64,000 nt of DNA from CAWGYQ01 sp963817395 (GCA_963817395.1 CAWFOC010000004.1:62001-126000), one strand, 5' to 3'; shown: positions 1 to 10,875, counted from the stretch's first letter. Numbers and translations are program-made. The notes: a model not told the origin generated them from the sequence alone.

Positions 1-2
1 AC

Positions 3-83
3 GAGACCTTGCGGAAAACGATGGCCGATTATCACGACCTCGTGGTGAGCGGCCGGCGGGAGATCTTTCGGGTTGAAAGCTAA
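3..83 (+). CDS. 3' end of an unidentified gene (cut by window edge)
   Basis: The frame is open from the window edge and ends in TAA at 81-83. About 26 residues remain, ending REIFRVES, which is too little to assign a family. The stop overlaps the purine-rich ribosome-binding site of the next gene, so the two are probably co-transcribed and translationally coupled. Confidence 0.5.
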   Translation, partial: ETLRKTMADYHDLVVSGRREIFRVES

Positions 84-89
84 GGAGCC

Positions 90-1223
90 ATGATCGATCA
101 ACGGCTCGCCGCCGTGGTCATCGGTGGAAGCCAGGCCGGTCTGGCTGTCGGCTATTACCTCAAGCAACAGGGCCTGCCGTTCGTAATCCTGGACGAGAAC
201 GACCGGATCGGGGACGGCTGGCGGAAGCGGTGGGATTCGCTGCGTCTGTTCACACCGGGCCGGTACGACGGATTGCCAGGGATGCCGTTTCCGGGATCAC
301 CCTGGGCCTATCCGACCAAGGACGAGACCGCCGACTACCTGGAGGCGTATGCCCGCAGGTTCGAGCTGCCCGTCCAAACCGGGATCAAAGTCGAGAGACT
401 GTGCAGGGCCGGGGATCGATTCGAGGTGAGCTGGGGTGAGCACAGGCTGCGTGCAGAAAAGGTGATCGTGGCTACCGGCGCGTTCAACAATCCGAGGGTT
501 CCGTCATTCGCACGCGAGCTGGATGCGAGCATCGTCCAACTTCACTCTAAGCAGTACCGCAATCCATCCCAGATTCAGCAGGGAGGAGTGCTGGTGGTGG
601 GCGCCGGCAACTCCGGCGCGGAGATGGCGATCGAACTCGCTCCCCATCACCAGACGTGGTTATCGGGCCCGGACACGGGGCAGGAACCCGCCCGCGCCGG
701 AAGTCTTCTCGATCACCTGCTCACGCCAATCAAGTGGCTCATGGCGACGCGGCTGACGGTGAACACGGCGCCTGGAAGGAAGCTCCGCGACCACTTCCTC
801 GACCCGCCACGTGGAATCCCTCTGGGGCGGGTGCGACGAAGGGACTTTGCCCCCGCAGGCATCGAACGGGTGCCGCGAGTGACAGGGGTGAGGAACGGAT
901 ATCCCGTCCTCGAAGACGGCAGGGTCCTCAAAGTGTCGAACGTCATCTGGTGCACGGGATTCACACGCAATTACGACTGGATCGATCTCCCGCTCAAGAC
1001 CCACCATGGTCTGCCCATTCATGATCGCGGCATCGTCGAGTCCTGTCAGGGGCTCTACTTCATCAGGCTTCCCTTCCTCTACTCGCTGAGCTCGGCGCTG
1101 GTGGGAGGTGTGGGGCGGGATGCTGAGCACATTGTCGACCACATCGTTTCTAGGCGGCGGCATCAGGCCGAGACGCTTGTGAACTCAGAAGGTGTGTCGT
1201 GGCGTCATGGAGGTGCTCGATGA
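90..1223 (+). CDS. FAD/NAD(P)-dependent flavin monooxygenase-like oxidoreductase (CzcO family)
   Basis: A 377-residue two-dinucleotide-fold flavoprotein. The FAD-binding glycine loop is GGSQAG at residues 12-17 and the NAD(P)-binding loop is GAGNSG at 171-176; HSKQYRNP near 152-159 matches the linker of the flavin monooxygenase/CzcO group. There is no signal peptide, so it should be cytosolic. Members oxidise small organic substrates with NADPH and oxygen, and the substrate here is unknown. AAGGAG lies only two bases before the ATG and overlaps the stop of the preceding gene. A 233-bp gap separates it from the metal-efflux genes, so CzcO reflects family membership and not proven metal function. 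Confidence 0.85.
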   Translation: MIDQRLAAVVIGGSQAGLAVGYYLKQQGLPFVILDENDRIGDGWRKRWDSLRLFTPGRYDGLPGMPFPGSPWAYPTKDETADYLEAYARRFELPVQTGIKVERLCRAGDRFEVSWGEHRLRAEKVIVATGAFNNPRVPSFARELDASIVQLHSKQYRNPSQIQQGGVLVVGAGNSGAEMAIELAPHHQTWLSGPDTGQEPARAGSLLDHLLTPIKWLMATRLTVNTAPGRKLRDHFLDPPRGIPLGRVRRRDFAPAGIERVPRVTGVRNGYPVLEDGRVLKVSNVIWCTGFTRNYDWIDLPLKTHHGLPIHDRGIVESCQGLYFIRLPFLYSLSSALVGGVGRDAEHIVDHIVSRRRHQAETLVNSEGVSWRHGGAR

Positions 1224-1456
1224 AGGTGAGAAGATCCGGTTAAAACATCCCCCCTCTGCTCGTTTCATCCCAGCGCGACGCGGCACGTCCCTAGCCCATT
1301 GAAACGCGCGATGCTCAGCTCGCCACGTTCGTCGATCGCCGCGACCTTCTGACAAAAGCTTCAGGAACTCTTCAGGTAGCGTGGTCCATGCTGGCGGCTA
1401 GGATAGCCGGATTGCCGCGTTGCACGATTCGTCACGGCCGCGAAGAGGACCATTGC

Positions 1457-3096
1457 ATGCTGTCTCGTAGGCACCAACCGGCAATAGCCGTCGCCGTCTT
1501 GTCGATGCTGGTCGGAGGAGCGACTGCGGCCTCGGCGCAGGCGCCGGCCGCGCAAGCGCCGATGAACATGGCGACCATGGACCATCGCGGTGGCATTCGC
1601 GGGACGGTGAGCGGCGCCAGCGGGCCGGTGGCGAACACCGCAGTGACCGCGGTGAACGCGGCGAACGGAGCGCGCTTCGAAGCGCTGACCGACGCTCAGG
1701 GCGCGTACGCGTTTGCGGCCCTGCCGGTCGGCAGCTACACCATCACGGTCGTGTCGGACGGACTCACTGCGTTCCGGCGCCAGGGCGTGGCAGGTTCTGG
1801 CCGACCAGCAACGTGCAACTCGACATCACTCTGGACGCGGCTTCGGCGCAGCAGGCCGCCGATGCCGAGCGGCAGGAGCTCCTGCAGCAGCTGGCGGAGC
1901 TCAAGCAGCGCGTCACCGATTTGGAGTCGAATACGGTGCTGTCGGAGCCGGAAACACGCGTTCGGCGCGTTGAGGTGTACGTCGACGAGAGCGGCGCCGA
2001 GCACGACGAGCAGGTTCCAGGCTCGAAGCCGGTGGTGACCTACCGCCGCGAGCGCGTCTATCGCCGGCAGACGATCAACGAGAAGATCGAAGAAGCGCTG
2101 GCCGATGCCGAAGAGAACAACGTGGGAATCGGCGTCGATGCCGCTATCACGACCCAGTTTGCCAAGCGAACGAAGGGCGACGATCCGCTGGTCGACAACC
2201 GCGCGTATGCCCTGGCCTCCGCCGACCTGTTCTTCACTGCCGGGATAGCCCAGAACACGATCTTCTTCGCCGACATCGTCGCCCTGAGCGGTTCGACGCC
2301 GGACGCGGAAATTCAGCCGTTGACGCTGCTCAACGGCTACACGGCGCGCCTGGAAACGCAGAATGCCCTCAACCTCCGCGAGGTCTGGCTGCGGACTGAG
2401 CTGTTTGGCCAGCGACTGGCGCTCACGATGGGCCGGTTGGATCTGACCAACTACTTCGACGCGAACGCGTTCTCGAACGACGAGAGCACGCAGTTCCTCA
2501 GCGATGCCCTGGTCAACAATCAGATGCTCGGCCTCACCGCCAACGGGACCGGCGTTGCCGCGGAATTCGATCCCAAGAACGGCTTCCGCCTGAAGTTCGG
2601 CTTGCAGCAGAGCAACAACGACGCGACCAACCTGTCCGAGTCGCTGTTCACGCTGAGCGAGGTCGGCTACACGTTCACCCCGTTCGCGCTGCCCGAAGGC
2701 ACCTACCGTCTGTGGTTCCGAACGGACAACACGTCGCCGGAGACGCGCACAGGCGTCGGCATCAGCGTCGACCAGAAGCTCACAAACGCCGTGGGTCTGT
2801 TCGCGCGCTACGGAACGCAGGACCTGGAGGACGACGGTCGCGATCACTACTGGAGCGCTGGCTTCGGCTTCCAGAACGGCTTCATCTTCAACCCGCAGGA
2901 CACCTGGGGCATCGGGTACTCTCAGATGGAGTTGGAGTCGGGCGATCGTGAGACGCTGGTGGAGGGCTACTACAACCTCCTGCTCACCGAGCGGCTGCGG
3001 CTGTCGTTCCACCTGTCGCATGCACTCGAGACACCGGCGGGTCGGGAACAGTTCGGCTACCTCCTGCCCGGCGTGCGGCTGCAGGCGGCGTTCTAA
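1457..3096 (+). CDS. porin-like outer-membrane protein with N-terminal carboxypeptidase-regulatory-like domain (frameshifted)
   Basis: From the ATG at 1457 the protein has a signal peptide ending near ASAQA, a short Met-rich stretch (APMNMATMDHRG), then a beta-sandwich of the carboxypeptidase-regulatory type (GGIRGTVSG to VVSDGLTAF). A single-base frame change near 1790 moves the rest into the frame that continues to 3096: a coiled-coil segment (LLQQLAELKQRVTDLES) followed by a roughly 330-residue porin-like barrel ending in the aromatic residue of VRLQAAF. This looks like one gene split by an indel, because domain order and length are coherent across the break. It leads a set of metal-efflux genes, so an outer-membrane role in that set is plausible but inferred. 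Confidence 0.65.
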
Positions 3097-3124
3097 GGTC
3101 GGGCCATGTCAGGAGTCAACAGTC

Positions 3125-4319
3125 ATGTTCAACGCGGGACGACGCATTCTCATCGGCACTGTGCATCGCGGCGGGGCTCGCCGCCGCGGTCGCCACTGGC
3201 CTCGAAGCGCAGGGCGTCAAGATCACCGATCCGACATCGGTCGTCATGATCGTCAACCGGGACTCGAACGACATCGGGTTCATGGACATCAAGAGCAAGA
3301 AGATGATCGGGAACGTGTTCCTCGGGAACAACGTGAATCCGCACATGGTGATGATGTCGCCGGACGGGCGCTACGTCGTCACCGGCGGCACCCGCGCGAA
3401 CAAGGCGTTCATCATCGATACGCGCACGCTGCAGCTCGTGAAGGTGATCCCGACCGACATCGCTCCCGAGCATCTGGCCTTCTCGCCGGACAGCCGCTGG
3501 TACTACCAGGGCAACCCGGACGGCGACTCCATCTCGGTGATCGACATGCAGTCGCTCAGCAAGATCAAGACGATTCCGGGCTTCGTCGAGCCGCTCAACG
3601 TGACGTTCACTCCGGATGGCACGAAGGCGTACGTCGGCAACTACGGTGCTCACTGGCTGGGCGTGATCGATGTGCGCCGCCATGAGCTGCTCAAGAAGAT
3701 TCAGATTGGCAGCATGCCGGCTGTCTCGAAGCTCGATCCGGCCAAGTATCTGGGGGAGATCAAGGGCATCAACATCGCCGCACCCTCGATCGACGGTCGC
3801 TATCTCTATGTGGCCGACAGCGACCTGGCCATCGTCGCTGTCGTCGACACGCGCGAGGACAAGGTGATCAAGACGATCCGCGTCGGCCGCGACCCGTGGC
3901 GGATCTACATGAGCCACGACGGCAAGCACGGCATCACCGTCAACAACGGCGATGAGACGATCTCGATCATCGACACCAAGTCGAATTCGGTCGTGGCCAC
4001 CCTCGAGGCCGGGCCGGACATGACCGGCGTCAACTTCGCCGGCGGCAAGGCGTACGTCATCAGCTCGACCAGCGGCTTCGTGTACATGTACGACATGGGG
4101 AGCCTCAAGCCGGCCGGGCGCCTTCGGATCGGCACGAACATCCAGCTCGAGACCGCGACGACGGACGCTCAGGATCGGAAGATCTACCTGGCGGAGTCGA
4201 CGAATCACGAGGTCGTCATCATCGATTCGATGGACAACTCGATCGAGCGTGTGCGAAACGTGGGCCTCTATCCCTGGGGCACGCACATCATGGATAGTAA
4301 GGACAACTACTGCCACTGA
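3125..4319 (+). CDS. secreted YVTN-family beta-propeller protein (frameshift in signal peptide)
   Basis: The body, from about 3180, shows YVTN-type repeats: SPDGRYVVTGG, SPDSRWYYQGN, TPDGTKAYVGN, with recurrent SVIDMQS, GVIDVRR and SIIDTKS strands, about 350 residues in all. The hydrophobic leader (ALCIAAGLAAAVA) is in the body frame but has no start codon there. An ATG at 3125 in another frame supplies MFNAGRR, so a small indel near 3150 is likely. Such propellers are periplasmic or extracellular and often accompany metal or redox enzymes. It sits 28 bases after the porin-like gene and before the CusB-like adaptor, suggesting one operon. Its ligand is unknown. Confidence 0.75.
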
Positions 4320-4336
4320 GTCCGACCGGCTGCAGC

Positions 4337-5002
4337 GTGGCACACCTGTCGCATGCATCGCCTCGTTCACGGTGCATTGCTGGGCCTGTTCGCCCAGACG
4401 CCGCTGCAGGTCAGAGCATCAGGGATCGCATCAGGCTCAGCAGAGACAAGCTGACGCCGATCACCGAGGCGCAGGCGAACGAGCTGACGCTCACGCTCAA
4501 CGACGCCGCGATCCGGCCGATTCAGATCTGGGTCAGAACGGCAGGCGTCATCGATCCTGACCGGCGCACGATCACCGCCACTGTGCCGGCACACGAAGCC
4601 GATCATGTGAGAGTCGGTCAGCGTGTGAAGGCGTTCCCGCCCGAGTCCCGCTCGTCGATGTTTCAGGCGAAGGTGACGCGCGTGGTCTCCGAAGGCGACA
4701 AGACCTCTGTGAGCGCGGCGCTCTCCGGTCCTGGCCATGAGGGGAGCTCACGATATGTCCTCGAGATCGTCACCGAGCCCATCGAGTTCCTGTCGGTGCC
4801 GAACGAAGCGATCATCGAGTCAGACGGCAAGCACGTGGTCTACGTCCAGGTCGAGAAGGGGCGATACGATCCTCGCGAGATCAAGCCCGGTCTCCAGGGT
4901 GAGCGGTACACGCAGGTCCTCGAGGGGCTGACGGCCGGCGACCAGGTGGTGACGTTCGGCAGCTTCTTCATCGACGCCGATCACAAGCTGAAGGGGTTCT
5001 AG
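4337..5002 (+). CDS. CusB-like periplasmic adaptor of an RND efflux pump (N-terminus uncertain)
   Basis: A 221-residue membrane-fusion protein, short for the family (usually about 350-400). It retains the beta-barrel and membrane-proximal domains: IDPDRRTITATVPAHEADHV, VGQRVKAFPP, SVPNEAIIESDG and the terminal GSFFIDADHKL, which resembles the CusB C-terminus. The annotated start is a GTG. A hydrophobic start, MHRLVHGALLGLFAQ, begins at ATG 4353 in another frame, so the N-terminus is probably frameshifted and the hairpin/lipoyl part is missing or never present. It ends 7 bases before the pump gene. It should link the inner-membrane pump to an outer-membrane channel. Confidence 0.7.
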   Translation: MAHLSHASPRSRCIAGPVRPDAAAGQSIRDRIRLSRDKLTPITEAQANELTLTLNDAAIRPIQIWVRTAGVIDPDRRTITATVPAHEADHVRVGQRVKAFPPESRSSMFQAKVTRVVSEGDKTSVSAALSGPGHEGSSRYVLEIVTEPIEFLSVPNEAIIESDGKHVVYVQVEKGRYDPREIKPGLQGERYTQVLEGLTAGDQVVTFGSFFIDADHKLKGF

Positions 5003-5009
5003 CGGGCTG

Positions 5010-8000
5010 ATGATCGCGACCATCATCCGAAGCGTCATTCGCTACCGTTGGGTGGTGTGGGGCATCACCGCGGCGCTGGTCATCGCGAGTGCCTACGCCC
5101 TCCGCACCGCGCCACTCGATGCCATTCCGGACATCTCGGACCCGCAGATCATCGTCTACAGCAAGTGGCCGCGCAGCCCGCTCGTCATCGAGACGGAGGT
5201 CACCGAGCCGATCATCCGAGCGCTGGCCGGTTCTCCTGACATCCAGTCGATCCGCGGTACCTCGCACATGGGGTACTCGTTCGTCTACGTCATCCTGCAG
5301 AACGCTGGCAGCAGGGCAGCCGTTCGCCAGTACGTCAGCGACCGTCTCAACGCCATCCGCACGCAGTTGCCGGCCGACGCGAACGTCGTCATCGGGCCCA
5401 ATGCCAGCAGCGTCGGGTGGATCTTCCAGTACGCCATCGTCGACAGGGAAGGTACCCGCGACCTGCGCGAGCTGCGGCTTCTGAACGAGAGCGCCGGTCA
5501 AGCCAGCATTGCAGTCGGCCGCCGGCGTTGCCGAGGTCGCGTCGGTCGGCGGACTCGAAAAGCAGTACCAGGTACGGCTGCTGCCGCCGTTGATGAGCGA
5601 GCGCGGCATCGCGCTCAAGCAGGTGCTGACCGCCTTTCAGGGGGCGTTCCAGGAGGCGGGCGGACGCACCATCGAGGTGACGAACCGCGAGTATCAGCTG
5701 CGCGGCTCGGTGAACACCGACGACCTGGACAAGCTCGAATATCTGGTTCTGGGTCGGGACCGGGCCGGTCAGGCCAGTGCACCTGCGTGACGTCGGCTAC
5801 CTGCAGGTCGGCTACGACCTCCGACGGGGTATCGCGGATCTGGACGGCAACGGCGAGGTGGTGGGCGGCATCGCCATCATGGAGCAGGGTCGCAACGTCC
5901 TGGCAGTGACCAATGCCCTGCAGCAGCGACTGTCTGAGCTGCGAGCCATCGCTGCCAGCCGGCATCGAGATCGTCACCACCTACGACCGGTCCTCGCTGA
6001 TCTGGGAAACGCTCACCAATTTCTTCCAGGCGATCGGCTACGAGCTGCTCGTCGTCATCATCGTCATCGCCGTCGCGTTGAAGAATGTGCGCGCGGCCGT
6101 GGCGCCGGTCTGCATCCTGCTGCTTGGCACGCTGTTCACCGCCTTGCCGCTGGCAAGCTTCGACCAGACCATCAATCTGTTTGCCCTGGCCGGACTGGCG
6201 ATCGCCATCGGCGAGATGGCCGACGCCACGATCGTCATCGTCGAGAATTGCACCGCGGAGCTCGCACGACGCGGCAAGGTGTCTGCCGCCGAGCGGATGG
6301 AAACGATCATTCACGCAACGGCGACGATGACGCGGCCGCTGTTGTTCTCGATGCTGATCATCGTGACGTCGTTCCTGCCAATCTTCTTTCTCGGTGCGCG
6401 CGAAGGGCGGCTCTTCAATCCGCTGGCGTTCAGCAAGACGTTTGCGATGGCGTTTTCGAGCCTGCTGACCCTGTTTCTGCTGCCGGCGATCATCGTCTGG
6501 GTCTTCAAGCGCAATATCGCGCCCGCTGACGGGCCGTCGGAGAGCCGCTTCGTCGCTGGCTACCGCCGCGCGCTCGGCGCGACGATTCGGCATCGGTATG
6601 CGTTCGTCGGTCTGAGCGCGGTGCTGCTGGTCGGCGCGGCGGTCGTGATGGCTGGGCTTTCAGAAGGACTACATGCCGGAGATGGAGGAGGGCTCCATCC
6701 TGTACATGCCGACAACCTTGCCCGGGCTGCCGTCGAAGGAAGCTGGCTGGATCCTTCAGCAGATGGACAAGAAGCTGAAAGCGTTCCCGGAGGTCGAGCG
6801 CGTGTTCGGCAAGCTGGGGCGCGCCGATACGGCCACCGATCCTGCTCCGATCGAGATGATCGAGACGACCGTGACGTTGAAGCCTCGCTCGCAGTGGCGC
6901 GAGGGCATGACGAAGGACAAGCTCGTCGCCGAGATGAACCAGGCGATGCAGATCGTCGGCTACGTCAACAGCTGGACACAACCGATCAACACGCGAGTGG
7001 TGATGCAGGACACGGGTATCCAGACCCCCGTCGGCATCAAGGTCAAGGGACCCGATGTGGCGATCGTCGGCGAGGTTGCACAGAACGTCGAGACACTCCT
7101 GAAGGACTTCCCTGGAACGCAGTCGGTCATCGCGGAGCGCATTGCGCGCGGGTACTTCGTCGACGCGCGCCTCGATCTGCAGCGAATGGCGGCACAGGGC
7201 GTGACCGTCGACGAGGCGATGCCGACAATCCAGTTCGCCATTGGTGGCGACAACGTGATCGGCATTCGTCAGGCGGACAAGACGGTGGTGCCGTTGGTCG
7301 ATTCAGTACTCGCCCGAGTACACGGACACGCTCGCCAAGGTGAAGAACACGCCCGTCATCACGGCGGACGGCCGCTCGGTGCCGCTGGCGGAGATCGCGG
7401 ACGTGGCTGTGCGCGAGGCGCCGGAGATGATCCGGAACGACAACGGCGACCTCGCTGGCTACATCTACGTGTACCTCGACGGCGTGACCGCACCTGAGTA
7501 CGTGGAGCGGGCGCAGGAGCACTTGCGAACCAGGCTCACGCTGCCGCCCGGGTATTCGATGGAGTGGACTGGCTTGTTTCGGTACGCGGAGGACGCGCGG
7601 CGACGCTGCGGGTCGTCGTGCCGATCACGCTGGCGATCATGTTCGTGCTGCTGGTCGCGGCGTTTCGCTCGGTCTCCGACAGCGTGCTGATCATGCTGTC
7701 GGCGCCGTTCGCGCTGGTCGGCGGCGTGTTCCTGCAGTGGTACCTGGGCTACTCGATGACGACCGCCGTGATCATCGGCTACGTGTCGCTGTTCGCCGTC
7801 GCCATCCAGACCGGCATCATCATGATCGAGTTCATTCGCGAGGCGCTCGCGCGTCGTCCGGCCACGCAACCCTACATGGATGCCGTCGTCGAAGGCTCGG
7901 TGGCGCGGCTGCAGGCCCAAGCTGATGACCGTGGCGACGACGGTGCTGGGACTCCTGCCCATCATGTTCGCCACGGGTTCGGGATGGACATCACCAAGCC

Positions 8001-8190
8001 GATCGCCACGCCAACGTTCGGAGGGATGATCACCTCGACGATCTACGTGCTGTTCCTGATCCCGTGCCTCTTTGCCATCGGTGCCGACGTCCGCAAGTCG
8101 CTGGCCCCAGCGCTTCATCGCGCGCCCCGTCCTGGAGGGACAGTCGAATTGACGACAAGAGATCGATTCGCACGAGCTGCCGCACTTTGA
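5010..8190 (+). CDS. cusA: CusA-type heavy-metal RND efflux pump, in about nine frame pieces
   Basis: The pieces run collinearly through a complete heavy-metal RND transporter of about 1,060 residues. Recognisable parts are the N-terminal helix and DAIPDISDPQ, SIRGTSHMGYSFVYVI, VAEVASVGG, EIVTTYDRS, the TM4 region AIGEMADATIVIVEN with its proton-relay Asp, VVMQDTGIQTPVG (the Met aligns with a copper-binding Met of E. coli CusA), ERIARGYFVD and the last helices MITSTIYVLFLIPCLF. Frame changes fall near 5500, 5775, 5950, 6660, 7310, 7560, 7915 and 7978. Total length is normal, so these are small indels. Either the assembly is poor here or the gene is decaying. Known relatives export Cu(I)/Ag(I) by proton antiport across both membranes. 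Confidence 0.8.
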
Positions 8191-8606
8191 TGTTCGTGCT
8201 CGCGATGACGCTGGTCGGCTGCGGAGGCCCGGACGGAACCCCGGCTGCTGGCGTGACAGGCGACGTGATACCGGCGGCCGGCGCGTCCGATGGCCTGGTC
8301 GTAAGGTTCGGCACGGAACCGAATCCTCCGGCGAAGGGCGACAACACGGTTCAGGTGACGGTCACGAAGGCCGATGGCTCGCCGTTGACTGCGGGAACTG
8401 TGACGGCAGTGTTTTCAATGCCCGCGATGCCTTCCATGAACATGCCGGCGATGCGCAGTGACGCCGCGCTCAAGCACGAAGGTGAAGGCACGTATCGCGG
8501 CACGGGTCAGCTGTCGATGGGTGGAACATGGAACGTTGCCATCACTATTGCGGACGGTTCCAAAGAAGTGGCCACTCGGCAGACGAGCATCGTCGCCAAG
8601 GACTAG
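8190..8606 (+). CDS. Met-rich lipoprotein of the YtkA/FixH-like type
   Basis: The ATG at 8190 overlaps the pump's TGA. The product (138 residues) begins with a short hydrophobic stretch and a lipobox (LVGC), predicting lipid attachment at Cys11. The start has no positive charges, while an Arg-rich stretch lies just upstream in frame, so a slightly earlier start is possible. The single beta-sandwich domain contains MPAMPSMNMPAM followed by GEGTYRGTGQLSMGGTW, typical of YtkA-like domains. Methionine clusters and position after a CusA-like pump suggest periplasmic copper binding or delivery, which is inference. Confidence 0.65.
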   Translation: MFVLAMTLVGCGGPDGTPAAGVTGDVIPAAGASDGLVVRFGTEPNPPAKGDNTVQVTVTKADGSPLTAGTVTAVFSMPAMPSMNMPAMRSDAALKHEGEGTYRGTGQLSMGGTWNVAITIADGSKEVATRQTSIVAKD

Positions 8607-9440
8607 ACCGGCGATTGCCGACCGGCCTTTGGTCGCGGTCCAGGAGCGGCTCGCGCCGCCAGCGGCCGGAGTCACGGTCCCGACGATCCGGTCGCCGTTC
8701 ACCTCGCCTGCGAAGTTCAGGCCGTCTACGGTGAAGGTGATGCCCCGGCCCTTCATCCGTCCCAGGACGACCGGTGCCGTCTTGCCGTTTCGGGTCATCT
8801 CACCGCTCAACATCTGATATCGCTGCGTCAGCGCCAGTTCACCGTCCTCGAACTGCCAGACGCCGGCGACCTTGGCGGGGACGATGTAGAGCCCGGCGGT
8901 GCACCAGGCGCTGCAATCGCCCTCGATCGTCTCCTTCTCGTCGGGCTCCCAGCCCTCCACGAAATACGTGTTGTTGACGATGCGCGATCCGGGCTCGAGG
9001 TTGAGAAACTTGTCCTGCAGCTTGTTCAGATTCGATGGCAGGAGAAACAACGCGAGCACGGTGGCCTTCGAGACATCGGCCTCGTACATGTCGCCCTGGA
9101 CGAACGTGGCCTTGTCGGACACGCCGGCCTCCTCCGCCAGCCGGCGAGACAACGCGACCATGTCGGCGTTGTACTCGACCCCGATGCCGCGGGCGCCGCG
9201 CCTGGCGGCGGCGATGATGTTGCGGCCGTCGCCGGATCCAAGGTCCATCACCAGATCGTCGGGCGTGACTTTGGCCAGATTGAGCATCGTCTCGACCAGA
9301 GCGGGCGAGGTTGGCACCCAGACCACATCCTTGCCGGGCTGTCCGACGGTGGGTTCGTAGGTCTGTGCAGTGAGGGAGCTCGCGAGCGAGATCGCGAAGC
9401 TCGTCAGGAACGCGGACACACGAAGGGTTTGAGACCACAT
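8415..9440 (-). CDS. secreted class I SAM-dependent methyltransferase
   Basis: The ATG at 9440 starts a clear signal peptide (RVSAFLTSFAISLASSLTA) followed by a Rossmann methyltransferase domain. Motif I is LVMDLGSGDG (residues 63-72), with IGVEYNADMV and FVQGDMYEAD downstream. A C-terminal extension of about 100 residues includes beta-rich sequence (GRGITFTVDGLNFAGEV). Export of a SAM-dependent fold is unusual, but a family with this architecture is widespread. The stop lies about 190 bases inside the convergent lipoprotein gene. That overlap is suspicious, and a frame change near 8620 would end the protein at a TAG there. Function is unknown. Confidence 0.75.
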   Translation of the reverse strand: MWSQTLRVSAFLTSFAISLASSLTAQTYEPTVGQPGKDVVWVPTSPALVETMLNLAKVTPDDLVMDLGSGDGRNIIAAARRGARGIGVEYNADMVALSRRLAEEAGVSDKATFVQGDMYEADVSKATVLALFLLPSNLNKLQDKFLNLEPGSRIVNNTYFVEGWEPDEKETIEGDCSAWCTAGLYIVPAKVAGVWQFEDGELALTQRYQMLSGEMTRNGKTAPVVLGRMKGRGITFTVDGLNFAGEVNGDRIVGTVTPAAGGASRSWTATKGRSAIAGLVLGDDARLPSGHFFGTVRNSDGNVPCSTHRQLTRAAIRAFTFVLERGVTAHRRHVHGRHRGH

Positions 9441-9725
9441 GTGGGGAATCTTATCCTGACGAGAGGCCATTAGAGCCGTTTTGAGATTCGGGCGTCTAAC
9501 GAAGCGGCTGTCTGCAGTAGACCGTCGTGCGAGCGCGGATACCGAGACGTATGACCGGCGGCGCGAACGGTTTCGAGTCTCAGGAGCTGGAAGAAATCTG
9601 TGGTCGGGTAATATGCGATGCGTGCCGCCGTCGCGCTGATCCAAATTGCCCTGCATGGCGCCGGGGCAAATGGGCGGCTCGTCCACGGATGCGTGCACCC
9701 GGATCGTTGGGCGCCTGGACCGAGA

Positions 9726-10769
9726 ATGATGAACACACGACAGTTCGCACGGTTCTTACTCGTGATGCTGCTGGCCACGCCCGTCGGTGTCATCGCGCAG
9801 GCTGGCCAGAATGGCACGGTGCTCGTCGCCAACCGGACGGGCGGCAGCATCTCGTTGTTCGATCTCGGCACAAAGGTCGAGATGGCGCGTGTGCCGATCG
9901 GACCGGTCATCCCGCACGAAGTGGCCGTCAGCCCCGACGGGCGGCTCGCACTGACGGGTGAATACGGGTCCAACGACAACCCGGGACGCCACCTCGTGGT
10001 GATCGACGTCGCCGAGGGGCGGCAGGTGGGACGCATCGATCTGGGGCCCCAATCGAGGCCGCATAGCATCGTGTTCATGAAGGACGGCCAGCGCGCGGTC
10101 GTCACGCTCGAGCTGTCGGATCGCGTGGCGCTCGTGGATGTGCTCGGGCAAAAGGTCATCCGTACGTACACGACCGGAGGACGCGAGGGTCACATGGTGC
10201 GGCTCAGTCCCGACGGGGCGAGGGCGTATGTCGCCAGCCGGGGTGCGGCAGGAACGCTGTCGGTCATCTCCCTCGAGGCCGATACGCCCCCGGTGGTGAT
10301 TCCCACGGGCAAGGGCGCTGAGGGCCTGGCGGTGTCGCCGGACGGCAGCGAGGTGTGGGTCGTCAATCGCCTGGAAGGCACGATCTCCATCGTGGACACG
10401 CGCTCGCTCACGGTGGTTGCGACCCTTGACGTGCCGCCCGACGCGCGTCGCGCGGAGATCTCCGTCGGGGGGCGCGTGCTCGTGGCGCACGGCGGCCCAC
10501 CTGACTCGCCGGCTCAGTTCCTCTCGGTGTATGACTTGCGGCGACGCGTGCTCGTTGGCCGGCACGCGATGCACGAGGGGCGGAAGGGACCGGGCGGCTT
10601 CGGCATCCACATCGTCGGCGAACGGGCCTTCGCGAGCGACCGCGCGGGCCGCGCGCTCCTGGCGATGGACCTGGCAAACGTCGCGACGGCTGGTGCGATC
10701 GCGACCGAGCTCGACGACCCAGACGGTCTGGCGTACTCGCCGGTACGTGTGTCCGTGCTGGAGCGGTGA
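9726..10769 (+). CDS. secreted YVTN-family beta-propeller protein
   Basis: The start at 9726 (ATGATG) gives a clean signal peptide, RQFARFLLVMLLATPVGVIA. About 320 residues of propeller repeats follow: TVLVANRTGGSISLFD, SPDGRLALTGE, SPDGARAYVAS, SPDGSEVWVVNR. Each blade ends with a valine-rich strand such as SIVDTRSLTVVATLD. The gene is intact and monocistronic-looking, with the TonB receptor following after about 100 bp. It shares fold and repeat type with the propeller at 3.1-4.3 kb, so the two may be distant paralogues. Probable periplasmic scaffold or ligand-binding protein; no catalytic residues recognised. Confidence 0.8.
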   Translation: MMNTRQFARFLLVMLLATPVGVIAQAGQNGTVLVANRTGGSISLFDLGTKVEMARVPIGPVIPHEVAVSPDGRLALTGEYGSNDNPGRHLVVIDVAEGRQVGRIDLGPQSRPHSIVFMKDGQRAVVTLELSDRVALVDVLGQKVIRTYTTGGREGHMVRLSPDGARAYVASRGAAGTLSVISLEADTPPVVIPTGKGAEGLAVSPDGSEVWVVNRLEGTISIVDTRSLTVVATLDVPPDARRAEISVGGRVLVAHGGPPDSPAQFLSVYDLRRRVLVGRHAMHEGRKGPGGFGIHIVGERAFASDRAGRALLAMDLANVATAGAIATELDDPDGLAYSPVRVSVLER

Positions 10770-10875
10770 TTCCCGGGCGCGTGCGATCCGCAATGGCGCG
10801 GGGGTGATCTACACCGACCTCGCCATGATGGCCGCCGTCACCGCGGTCCCATCCCCTCCATGGCCGGTTCTCCAC

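Noticed and set aside
1735..3021. A 428-residue minus-strand open frame
   Set aside because: Opposite the porin-like gene, low-complexity Glu/Arg/Val content and no start context.
3150..4370. A 406-residue minus-strand open frame
   Set aside because: Mirror of the YVTN propeller gene; His/Asp/Arg-rich antisense translation.
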